From UBA1794 sp050946375 (GTDB lineage: Bacteria > Bacteroidota > Bacteroidia > Bacteroidales > Bacteroidaceae), in assembly GCA_050946375.1 (NCBI GenBank), contig JBMNUT010000013.1, positions 1 through 64,000 on the forward strand: DNA of 64,000 bases, written 5' to 3'. Numbering within the stretch: the stretch's first letter is position 1; the number at the start of each line of letters is the position of its first letter. Positions 42,267 to 50,096 of the stretch are shown here, piece by piece. The notes under the pieces were generated by a model. It was not told where the DNA came from, searched no databases, and worked only from the letters and a program-made list of their open reading frames with translations. The position numbers and the translations under genes are program-made.

Positions 42267-44150
42267 ATGGAATCGCTGAAACACGAATGCGGAGTTGCTC
42301 TGATACGCCTGCTGAAACCGTTGGAGTATTATGAGCAAAAATACGGAACCTGGATGTATGGGCTGAACAAGCTCTACCTCTTGATGGAAAAACAGCACAA
42401 CCGCGGCCAGGAAGGTGCGGGGTTGGCTTGCGTGAAAATGGAGGCAAATCCCGGAGAGGAATACATGTTCCGTGAACGGGCTTTGGGTTCTGGCGCCATT
42501 ACGGAAATCTTTGGCAATGTGCAGAAGCACTTTTGCGATCTTTCGCCTGAGAAACTCCACGATGTGGAGTATGCCAAGCGATATCTGCCCTTTGCCGGGG
42601 AAGTATATATGGGGCATTTGCGCTATTCTACTACGGGAAAGAGTGGGGTGCAGTATGTCCATCCATTTTTGCGCCGCAACAACTGGCGCGCGAAGAACCT
42701 CGCTTTGTGCGGGAACTTCAACATGACGAACGTTGATGAAATCTTTGCGCAAATAACGGCTACGGGTCAGCACCCGCGCCGATACGCCGATACGTATATC
42801 ATGCTCGAACAGGTCGGACACCGCCTGGACCGTGAGGTAGAGCGCCTCTTCGTTCAGGCACAGGAGAAGGGCTATAAAGGCATGGAGGTGACGAATTTCA
42901 TCGAAGACAACGTGGATATGGCCAATGTCCTGAAGACTTCTTCGAAAAACTGGGACGGTGGCTACGTAATCTGCGGCCTGACGGGCAGCGCGGAGTGCTT
43001 CGCTTTCCGCGACCCTTGGGGCATTCGCCCAGCCTTCCTCTACCACGACGACGAAGTGCTGGTGGTTGCGTCAGAACGGCCCGTGATTCAGACGGCTTTT
43101 GCGGTCGCTGCTGAAAAAGTGGAGGAGCTGGAGCCGGGACAGGCTGTCATCGTGAGCAAAGCGGGCAAGGTGCGCCTGAGCCGCATACTGCCTGCCAAGG
43201 AAAAGAAGGCCTGTTCTTTCGAGCGCATTTACTTTTCGCGCGGTAGCGACAAGGACATTTATCAGGAGCGCAAGGCCTTGGGACGCCAACTGGTGGACCC
43301 GATACTGAAAGCCATAGGCGGAGACCTGGACAACACGGTGTTCTCTTTCATCCCGAATACGGCCGAAGTGGCTTACTACGGCATGCTGGACGGATTTGAG
43401 GACTATCTCAACAAGAAGAAGCTGGAGGCTATCGAGCAGCTCGGGGCGAATCCCTCGCACGATGAGCTGCAGAAGATTCTTTCGCGCCGCGTCCGTTACG
43501 AGAAAGTGGCGATTAAAGACATAAAGTTGCGCACGTTCATCACCGAAGGCAATACGCGCAACGACCTGGCGGCTCACGTTTACGACATTACGTACGGGAG
43601 TATCCGCGCCGGGCAGGACAATCTGGTGGTAATCGACGACAGTATTGTACGCGGGACTACCCTGCAGCAGAGTATCATCAAGATATTAGACCGGTTGAAC
43701 CCCAAGAAAATCGTCATAGTGAGCTCCTCGCCCCAGATACGCTATGCGGACTACTACGGAATCGACATGGCGCGGATGAGCGAGTTCATCGCTTTCAAGG
43801 CAGCCATCGAGCTGCTGAAGGAGCGGGACATGAAGAACGTAATCGAGCGCGTATACACCAAGTCGAAGGCGCAGCAGAACCTTCCGAAGGAGCAAATCGT
43901 GAACTACGTGAAAGAGATATACCATCCTTTTACCGACGAGGAGATTTCCGCCAAGATGGTGGAGCTGCTGACCCCTCCGGGCATCAAGGCCAAGGTGGAA
44001 ATAGTATTCCAGACTTTGGAAGGCCTGCATAAAGCCTGCCCCAACCATGCGGGCGACTGGTACTTCAGCGGCGATTATCCCACGCCGGGCGGTGCAAAGC
44101 AGGTGAACCAGGCTTTCATCGACTACATAGAAGAGCTCTATCAATTCTGA
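42267..44150 (+). CDS. Amidophosphoribosyltransferase (PurF-like, long form)
   Basis: A 627-residue protein with an N-terminal class II glutamine amidotransferase domain: a short leader MESLKHE and then Cys8 in ECGVALIRL, which would be exposed by processing as in PurF. KQHNRGQEGAG and GHLRYSTTGKSG follow. The C-terminal phosphoribosyltransferase domain has VVIDDSIVRGTTLQQS near residue 453. It catalyses the first step of purine synthesis from PRPP and glutamine. It is about 120 residues longer than the E. coli enzyme, with insertions in the second half. Its exact role beside a possible shorter PurF elsewhere is open. Confidence 0.88.
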   Translation: MESLKHECGVALIRLLKPLEYYEQKYGTWMYGLNKLYLLMEKQHNRGQEGAGLACVKMEANPGEEYMFRERALGSGAITEIFGNVQKHFCDLSPEKLHDVEYAKRYLPFAGEVYMGHLRYSTTGKSGVQYVHPFLRRNNWRAKNLALCGNFNMTNVDEIFAQITATGQHPRRYADTYIMLEQVGHRLDREVERLFVQAQEKGYKGMEVTNFIEDNVDMANVLKTSSKNWDGGYVICGLTGSAECFAFRDPWGIRPAFLYHDDEVLVVASERPVIQTAFAVAAEKVEELEPGQAVIVSKAGKVRLSRILPAKEKKACSFERIYFSRGSDKDIYQERKALGRQLVDPILKAIGGDLDNTVFSFIPNTAEVAYYGMLDGFEDYLNKKKLEAIEQLGANPSHDELQKILSRRVRYEKVAIKDIKLRTFITEGNTRNDLAAHVYDITYGSIRAGQDNLVVIDDSIVRGTTLQQSIIKILDRLNPKKIVIVSSSPQIRYADYYGIDMARMSEFIAFKAAIELLKERDMKNVIERVYTKSKAQQNLPKEQIVNYVKEIYHPFTDEEISAKMVELLTPPGIKAKVEIVFQTLEGLHKACPNHAGDWYFSGDYPTPGGAKQVNQAFIDYIEELYQF

Positions 44151-44160
44151 TTCCCTGCCA

Positions 44161-44242
44161 CTTTTGGAAAAAAGTACCGCATCGGATGAGAAAAAGTGCT
44201 GCGGCAAATCAGAAAAAGTGCCGCAGCAGTTACGATAAAGTG
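44161..44242 (+). repeat. Intergenic 22-bp repeat array (3-4 units)
   Basis: The units at 44188-44209 and 44210-44231 are exactly 22 bases long and consecutive, each starting with GAGAAAAAGTGC or CAGAAAAAGTGC. Partial units flank them. The array fills the gap between the purF-like gene and carA. Confidence 0.75.
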
Positions 44243-44289
44243 AAATAAGATTTTGAATTGAATAACTACACGATAACGAGTAAGATCTA

Positions 44290-45366
44290 ATGCAACAAGA
44301 GAAGAGTGTTACCTTGATTCTGGATGATGGAAGCCGTTTCCAGGGAAAATCCTTTGGGTATGATAAAGCCGTGGCAGGCGAAGTCGTATTTAACACTGCC
44401 ATGATGGGTTATCCGGAGAGCCTGACCGACCCGTCGTATGAGGGGCAAATCATGGTTCTGACCTATCCTCTGGTCGGAAACTACGGCGTTCCCTCGCGCG
44501 AGAAGGCGGAAAACGGACTTTCGCGCTTCATGGAAAGCGACCGAATCCATCCGGAGGCTATTGTGGTGAGCGACTATTCGTATGAATACAGCCATTGGAA
44601 CGCCCGGAACAGCCTGGCCGAGTGGCTGATTGAAGAGAAAGTCGTCGGAGTGACCGGTATCGACACCCGGGCTTTGACCAAGCTGCTGCGTGAAAAGGGC
44701 TCGATGAAAGGAAAAATCATACCGGAGGACAGCGAAGACATCCCCTTCTATGACCCCAATCTGGAGAACCAAGTCGAGAAAGTAAGCTGCAAGGAAGTCA
44801 TAACCTACGGAGAAGGCCGGGAAAAGAAAGTGGTCCTCATCGACTGCGGAGTAAAGGATAACATAATCCGTTGCTTGCTGAACCGTGGAGTGACCGTAAT
44901 CCGCGTGCCTTGGGACTACGACTTTACGCAGATGGACTACGACGGACTGTTCATCTCCAACGGCCCGGGCGACCCGAACATGTGCGAAATCACCGTTTCC
45001 CACATACAGAAAGCCCTGCAAGGCACGAAGCCCATCTGCGGCATCTGCATGGGAAACCAGTTGCTGGCAAAGGCCGGCGGCGCAAAGATCTTCAAGTTGA
45101 AGTACGGACACCGCAGCCATAACCAGCCCGTGCGGCAGATTGGCACGAACCGCTGCTTCATAACGACCCAAAACCACGGCTTTGCAGTGGACAACAGTAC
45201 GCTGGCTGCCGACTGGGAGCCGTTCTTCATCAACATGAACGACGGGACGAACGAGGGAATCCGCCACCGGACGAAGCCTTTCTTCTCGGCCCAATTCCAC
45301 CCCGAGGCCTGCAGTGGGCCGGTAGATACGGAGTTTTTGTTTGACGACTTCGTGAAACTGCTTTGA
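44290..45366 (+). CDS. carA: Carbamoyl-phosphate synthase small subunit
   Basis: A 358-residue glutaminase subunit that supplies ammonia to CarB for carbamoyl phosphate, used in pyrimidine and arginine synthesis. The N-terminal CarA domain has DDGSRFQGKSFG and GEVVFNTAMMGYPESLTDPSY. The class I amidotransferase domain has the nucleophile Cys in GICMGNQLL, GHRSHNQPV, and the catalytic His-Glu in FHPEACSGP near the end. Length is normal. carB follows after 40 bases. Confidence 0.97.
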   Translation: MQQEKSVTLILDDGSRFQGKSFGYDKAVAGEVVFNTAMMGYPESLTDPSYEGQIMVLTYPLVGNYGVPSREKAENGLSRFMESDRIHPEAIVVSDYSYEYSHWNARNSLAEWLIEEKVVGVTGIDTRALTKLLREKGSMKGKIIPEDSEDIPFYDPNLENQVEKVSCKEVITYGEGREKKVVLIDCGVKDNIIRCLLNRGVTVIRVPWDYDFTQMDYDGLFISNGPGDPNMCEITVSHIQKALQGTKPICGICMGNQLLAKAGGAKIFKLKYGHRSHNQPVRQIGTNRCFITTQNHGFAVDNSTLAADWEPFFINMNDGTNEGIRHRTKPFFSAQFHPEACSGPVDTEFLFDDFVKLL

Positions 45367-45406
45367 TCGCTTTATAAATTTCAGCAAAAACAAAAGGATT
45401 CAGATT

Positions 45407-48400
45407 ATGAAAGAAGAGATAAAGAAAGCCCTCATATTAGGCTCTGGTGCGTTGAAGATAGGCGAAGCCGGAGAATTCGACTATTCCGGTTCCCAGGCGC
45501 TGAAAGCCCTCAAGGAAGAAGGCATCGAGACGGTACTGATAAATCCCAATATTGCTACGGTACAGACCTCGGAAGGCGTGGCCGACCGCATCTATTTCTT
45601 GCCCGTAACCCCCTTCTTCGTAGAAAAGGTGATAGAGAAAGAGCGTCCCGAGGGCATCTTGCTGGCCTTCGGCGGGCAGACAGCCTTGAACTGCGGCGTG
45701 GCTCTCTACAAAAACGGCATCCTCGAAAAGTACGGAGTGAAAGTACTTGGTACGCCGGTGCAGGCGATTATCGACACGGAAGACCGCGAAAACTTCATCA
45801 AGAAGCTGGACGAAATCAACGTGAAGACCATCAAAAGCGAAGCCGTGGAGACGATTGCCGACGCCAAGCGTGCCGCTGCCGAATTGGGCTATCCCGTGAT
45901 TATCCGTGCGGCTTATGCCTTGGGCGGCTTGGGCTCCGGCTTCTGCGACAATGAAGAGGAACTGACCCGTCTGGCCGAAAAGGCTTTCTCCTTTTCGCCC
46001 CAGGTGTTGGTGGAAAAGAGCCTGAAAGGCTGGAAAGAAATCGAGTACGAAGTAGTACGCGACTCCTACGATAACTGCATCACGGTCTGCAACATGGAGA
46101 ATTTCGACCCGCTGGGTATACACACCGGCGAGAGCATCGTAATCGCTCCCTCGCAGACTCTGACCAATAGCGAATACCATAAACTGCGCGCGCTCTCCAT
46201 CAAAATCATCCGTCACATAGGAATTGTCGGCGAGTGCAACGTGCAATACGCCTTCGACCCCCAGAGCGAAGACTACCGGGTGATTGAGGTTAATGCCCGT
46301 TTGAGCCGTTCTTCTGCGCTGGCATCCAAGGCAACGGGTTATCCGCTTGCCTTCGTTGCCGCAAAGTTGGGCCTGGGCTACGGACTTTTCGAGCTGAAAA
46401 ATTCAGTAACCAAGACCACAAGTGCGTTTTTCGAGCCTGCTTTGGACTATGTCGTCTGCAAAATTCCCCGTTGGGACTTGGGAAAATTCCACGGCGTAGA
46501 CCGTGAGTTGGGTTCCAGCATGAAGTCTGTGGGCGAAGTGATGGCTATCGGCCGTACTTTCGAAGAGGTCATCCAGAAAGGATTGCGCATGATTGGCCAG
46601 GGAATGCATGGCTTCGTGGAAAATAAGGACCTCAAGATTCAGGATCAGGACATCGACGCTGCCCTGAAAGCGCCTACGGATAAGCGTATTTTCGTCATCG
46701 CAAAAGCGCTGAACAAGGGCTATTCCATCGACCGGATACACGAGTTGACCAAAATCGACAAGTGGTTCCTCCAGAAACTGATGAACATCTACCGCACTTC
46801 CTGCGAGCTCGAAAAATATTCCTGCCTGGAAACCATGCCGCCGGCCTTGTTGCGTAAGGCCAAAGTGCAGGGCTTCTCCGATTTCCAGATAGCGCGCGCC
46901 ATCTGGAAGGGCGACACGGACCACATCGAGCAGCATATCCTGACGGTGCGCGACTGGCGTAAAACGCTGGGAATTGTGCCGGTTGTGAAACAAATCGACA
47001 CGCTTGCCGCCGAATATCCCGCCCAAACCAACTATTTGTACCTGACTTATGGCGGAATCACCAACGATGTTCATTATTTGGGCGACCACCGCTCCATCGT
47101 AGTGCTGGGCTCGGGTGCATACCGCATTGGCAGTTCGGTAGAATTCGACTGGTGTGGCGTGCAGGCGCTGAACACCATTCGTAAAGAAGGCTGGCGCAGC
47201 GTGATGATTAACTATAACCCGGAAACCGTTTCCACGGACTATGACATGTGCGACCGCCTGTATTTTGACGAATTGACCTTCGAGCGTGTCATGGACATCC
47301 TCGACTTGGAGAATCCGCACGGAGTGATTCTCTCCACGGGCGGGCAGATTCCGAACAATCTGGCCATGCGTCTGGACGAACAGAACGTGCACATTCTGGG
47401 AACTTCGGCAAAGAGTATCGACAATGCGGAAGACCGCGAGAAATTTTCTGCCATGCTCGACCGCATTAAGGTCGACCAACCGCGCTGGCGGGAGCTCACC
47501 AATATGGAAGACATCAATGAGTTTATTTCCGAAGTCGGCTTCCCCGTGCTGGTTCGCCCGTCGTATGTACTCTCCGGTGCAGCCATGAACGTCTGCTCCA
47601 ACGAAGACGAATTGGAACGCTTCCTGCAGTTGGCGGCCAATGTGTCGAAGAAACACCCCGTAGTGGTAAGCCAATTCATCGAGCATGCCAAGGAAGTCGA
47701 GATGGATGCCGTAGCCAAGGATGGCGAAATCATAGCATACGCAATCAGTGAGCACATTGAGTTTGCCGGCGTTCACTCGGGCGACGCTACGATACAGTTC
47801 CCGCCGCAGAAACTTTACGTCGAGACAGTGCGCCGCATCAAGCGCATCAGCCGCGAGATTGCGCGTGAACTTAAGATTTCAGGCCCCTTCAATATTCAGT
47901 ATCTGGCTCGTGAGAACGACATAAAAGTGATTGAGTGTAACCTCCGTGCTTCCCGCAGTTTCCCGTTTGTGAGCAAGGTCTTGAAGATAAACCTCATAGA
48001 GCTGGCTACGAAAATCATGCTGGGACTCCCAGTAAGCCGGCCCGACAAGAACCTTTTCGACCTGGATTACGTCGGAATCAAGGCCTCCCAGTTCTCATTC
48101 AACCGCCTGCAGAAGGCCGACCCGGTGCTGGGAGTCGACATGTCCTCTACGGGCGAAGTCGGTTGCATCGACTCCGATACGTCCAGTGCGATACTCAAAG
48201 CCATGCTTTCCGTAGGCCTTAGCATCCCGAAGAAGAACATTCTTCTCTCGACCGGCGCAACGAAGCAGAAAGCCGACATGCTGCCTGCTGCCAAACTCCT
48301 GGCCGACCACGGATATACCCTCTATGCCACCGGCGGAACCTACAAGAACCTGCAGGAGAACGGTATCCCCTGTCAGCTGGTTTACTGGCCCAGTGAGGAG

Positions 48401-48631
48401 AAAAAGCCCCAGGCACTCGACATGCTCCATGCGCACGAAATCGACATGGTGGTCAACATTCCGAAGAATCTGACGGTAGGCGAACTGAGCAACGGCTACA
48501 AAATACGCCGTGCCGCCATCGACCTGAACATTCCTCTGCTGACGAACTCCCGTTTGGCCAGTGCGTTTATCAAGGCATTCTGCACGATTGATATCAACCA
48601 GTTGCCCATCAAGTGCTGGGAAGAGTATTAA
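45407..48631 (+). CDS. carB: Carbamoyl-phosphate synthase large subunit
   Basis: A 1074-residue enzyme with two homologous ATP-grasp halves. The first carbamate-kinase-like domain starts near residue 6 (ALILGSGALKIGEAGEFDYSG) and the second near residue 563 (IVVLGSGAYRIGSSVEFDW). PVIIRAAYALGGLGSG and PVLVRPSYVLSGAAMNV are the matching nucleotide loops. The C-terminal MGS-like allosteric domain carries LLSTGATKQKADM and LYATGGTYKNL. The enzyme is complete. A strong terminator follows at 48684. Confidence 0.97.
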   Translation: MKEEIKKALILGSGALKIGEAGEFDYSGSQALKALKEEGIETVLINPNIATVQTSEGVADRIYFLPVTPFFVEKVIEKERPEGILLAFGGQTALNCGVALYKNGILEKYGVKVLGTPVQAIIDTEDRENFIKKLDEINVKTIKSEAVETIADAKRAAAELGYPVIIRAAYALGGLGSGFCDNEEELTRLAEKAFSFSPQVLVEKSLKGWKEIEYEVVRDSYDNCITVCNMENFDPLGIHTGESIVIAPSQTLTNSEYHKLRALSIKIIRHIGIVGECNVQYAFDPQSEDYRVIEVNARLSRSSALASKATGYPLAFVAAKLGLGYGLFELKNSVTKTTSAFFEPALDYVVCKIPRWDLGKFHGVDRELGSSMKSVGEVMAIGRTFEEVIQKGLRMIGQGMHGFVENKDLKIQDQDIDAALKAPTDKRIFVIAKALNKGYSIDRIHELTKIDKWFLQKLMNIYRTSCELEKYSCLETMPPALLRKAKVQGFSDFQIARAIWKGDTDHIEQHILTVRDWRKTLGIVPVVKQIDTLAAEYPAQTNYLYLTYGGITNDVHYLGDHRSIVVLGSGAYRIGSSVEFDWCGVQALNTIRKEGWRSVMINYNPETVSTDYDMCDRLYFDELTFERVMDILDLENPHGVILSTGGQIPNNLAMRLDEQNVHILGTSAKSIDNAEDREKFSAMLDRIKVDQPRWRELTNMEDINEFISEVGFPVLVRPSYVLSGAAMNVCSNEDELERFLQLAANVSKKHPVVVSQFIEHAKEVEMDAVAKDGEIIAYAISEHIEFAGVHSGDATIQFPPQKLYVETVRRIKRISREIARELKISGPFNIQYLARENDIKVIECNLRASRSFPFVSKVLKINLIELATKIMLGLPVSRPDKNLFDLDYVGIKASQFSFNRLQKADPVLGVDMSSTGEVGCIDSDTSSAILKAMLSVGLSIPKKNILLSTGATKQKADMLPAAKLLADHGYTLYATGGTYKNLQENGIPCQLVYWPSEEKKPQALDMLHAHEIDMVVNIPKNLTVGELSNGYKIRRAAIDLNIPLLTNSRLASAFIKAFCTIDINQLPIKCWEEY

Positions 48632-48683
48632 GAAATAGCCGGAAACGCATCGCCCGGCCCCTTTGAGGGCTGTGCCGATAATA

Positions 48684-48727
48684 AAAATCCACCGCTTCAG
48701 TCTGAGCTGAGGCGGTGGATTTTTTGT
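48684..48727 (+). terminator. Rho-independent terminator after carB
   Basis: Arms of 17 bases, 48684-48700 and 48707-48723, pair with a single G-U and are followed by T residues. It probably also serves the convergent SIMPL gene. Confidence 0.85.
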
Positions 48728-48762
48728 AGGCCGGTGCCGCGCGGGGCAGGGCAGGCCGTGGG

Positions 48763-49467
48763 TCAGTCTTCCAGATAGTAGTCCAGTCCGGTCACGACGC
48801 GCACCTTCTTTATATAAGGAGTATTGGGGTCGCGGTCGGTAATCTCAAACTGTCCCTGGCGCGCGGACTTGATTTTTCCTAACTTGCTCTCGGAGTCTGC
48901 CGCAAATTTCTGGGCGGCTTCGCGGGCGTTCTTAGTGGCTTGTTCAATCATCTGCGGCTTGATTTTGTTCAAGTCCGTATATTCATAGGTCACGTTGTAG
49001 CGGTAGTCGCCACCCGTCAGGGCGATTCCCTGCTGAAGCAGTGAGCCTTGCTCGCTGATGAGTTTGCGGATTTTGTCGACCTGCGAGGAAGTTACGGTGA
49101 TGACCGACGTCACATTGTAGCGATAGGGCGATTCGTTGTTGGAGTAGCGCTCGGCCGCCATGTCGATGATGTCCGGCGCGCCTACCGAAATCTCCTCGTC
49201 TTTCAGCCCGTTCTGCTTCAGAAATTTGATGACCGTTGCATTCTTGGCCGTAATCCGTTTGTAGAGTTCCGGGAGGTCGTTGCCCAAGTCTTTCAATACG
49301 AGTGGCCACGTCACCTTGTTGGCCGTCACTTCCTGCTCGGCCAGCCCGCGGACGGAGACAATGCGGTCGCGCTCTTTCAGATTAACCACGGCACTACGCA
49401 GCAAGAAGCCCATCAATACCAAACCTGCCGCCAGTATGGCTGCTTCTTTCATCCAGTTTTTCGTCAT
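48763..49467 (-). CDS. SIMPL domain (DUF541) envelope protein
   Basis: A 234-residue protein with one N-terminal membrane anchor (EAAILAAGLVLMGFLLRSAVVNL). A SIMPL domain follows: SVRGLAEQEVTANKVTWPLVL near residue 37, SVGAPDIIDMAAE, TSSQVDKIRKLISEQGSLLQQGI and YEYTDLNKIKPQMIEQATKNAREAA near residue 160. Related proteins are periplasmic and form ring-like oligomers; their role is unsettled. It is anchored, not secreted free. It is followed by a hairpin shared with carB. Confidence 0.88.
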   Translation of the reverse strand: MTKNWMKEAAILAAGLVLMGFLLRSAVVNLKERDRIVSVRGLAEQEVTANKVTWPLVLKDLGNDLPELYKRITAKNATVIKFLKQNGLKDEEISVGAPDIIDMAAERYSNNESPYRYNVTSVITVTSSQVDKIRKLISEQGSLLQQGIALTGGDYRYNVTYEYTDLNKIKPQMIEQATKNAREAAQKFAADSESKLGKIKSARQGQFEITDRDPNTPYIKKVRVVTGLDYYLED

Positions 49468-49613
49468 AGTTGTGATAAGTTTTTTAGGGTAGAGTACTAC
49501 CGGTTGATTACGCCAAAGGTAGGCATAAATCGCAGTCCGTCTTCGTTTCCTTCTGTTTTTCTTGTATTATTAGACACTTTTGGGCTTCTTTTGCACAGTA
49601 GGCGCAGGCGCAT

Positions 49614-49643
49614 GAAAAAAGGCGGTACCCACTGGCACCGCCT
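49614..49643 (-). terminator. Terminator of the candidate small RNA
   Basis: A 9-bp stem with one mismatch and a 4-base loop is followed on the minus strand by six T (49615-49620). Confidence 0.75.
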
Positions 49644-49826
49644 CGCTTACCTAACTAACTAAACATAACCTGATAACAACCTATGAAACGGTACTACCCG
49701 TCTTCTTACCTAATGCCTTGATTCACATCAAAGATATAGCCATTTGTTGTTGATTGAGCTGCATTCCAAAACCCAGAATGCATCCCTTTCACAAGGGAGT
49801 CAATCTTCATTTTTGGAATCAAGGCA
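49614..49826 (-). ncRNA. Candidate structured small RNA with its own terminator
   Basis: On the minus strand, a perfect 10-bp closing stem (49817-49826 with 49715-49724, CCTTGATTC type) encloses several inner helices: a 6-bp GATTGA/TCAATC stem, a CCCTT/AAGGG hairpin near 49784-49798 and a TGCATTC/GAATGCA hairpin near 49760-49782. A tail of about 70 bases leads to a GC-rich hairpin (49634-49642 with 49621-49629) and then six T, a classical terminator. No ORF is present. The architecture (closing stem, open interior, terminator) is compatible with a 6S-like or regulatory RNA, but no known family is recognised. The promoter box at 49826-49833 overlaps the closing stem, so the exact 5' end is uncertain. 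Confidence 0.5.
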
Positions 49827-49833
49827 AATATAA
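49826..49833 (-). promoter_or_regulatory. Candidate -7 box of the small RNA
   Basis: On the minus strand this reads TATATTTG, matching TAnnTTTG. No good -33 element is seen about 20 bases upstream. Confidence 0.4.
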
Positions 49834-49962
49834 TTCAGATTTGTGAAGTTGTTCTCGGAAATACGGTATTATAGCGGTGTGAAATCGGTAATTCTGTTCA
49901 AAAGTTCCCTAAATACGGATATTTAAACCTCTTTTCGCTGATAATTCTACTCCGCTACGCCC

Positions 49963-50040
49963 TTTTTTGAAAGTGCCGGCACTTTTTTTCGATTCCGCAG
50001 ACACTTTTTCCGATTTGTTCTGCATCTTTTTCTGAAAAGT
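49963..50040 (-). repeat. Intergenic 22-bp repeat array (3 units, minus orientation)
   Basis: Read on the minus strand the units are CAGAAAAAGATGCAGAACAA, CGGAAAAAGTGTCTGCGGAA and CGAAAAAAAGTGCCGGCAC, at 21-22 base spacing. It lies just before the regulator's promoter box. Confidence 0.7.
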
Positions 50041-50044
50041 AACC

Positions 50045-50052
50045 TATATTTG
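50045..50052 (+). promoter_or_regulatory. Candidate -7 box of the hybrid two-component gene
   Basis: TATATTTG matches TAnnTTTG, 45 bases before the start. Any -33 element would lie inside the repeat array. Confidence 0.5.
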
Positions 50053-50096
50053 TAGACAAAGGAGTCCGACTTTTCCTCCTTTTATATAACGGGAAA

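Noticed and set aside
49614..49826. Candidate RNA considered as tmRNA, RNase P RNA or SRP RNA
   Set aside because: None of the conserved cores (tag peptide, P4 region, SRP tetraloop helix) could be seen.
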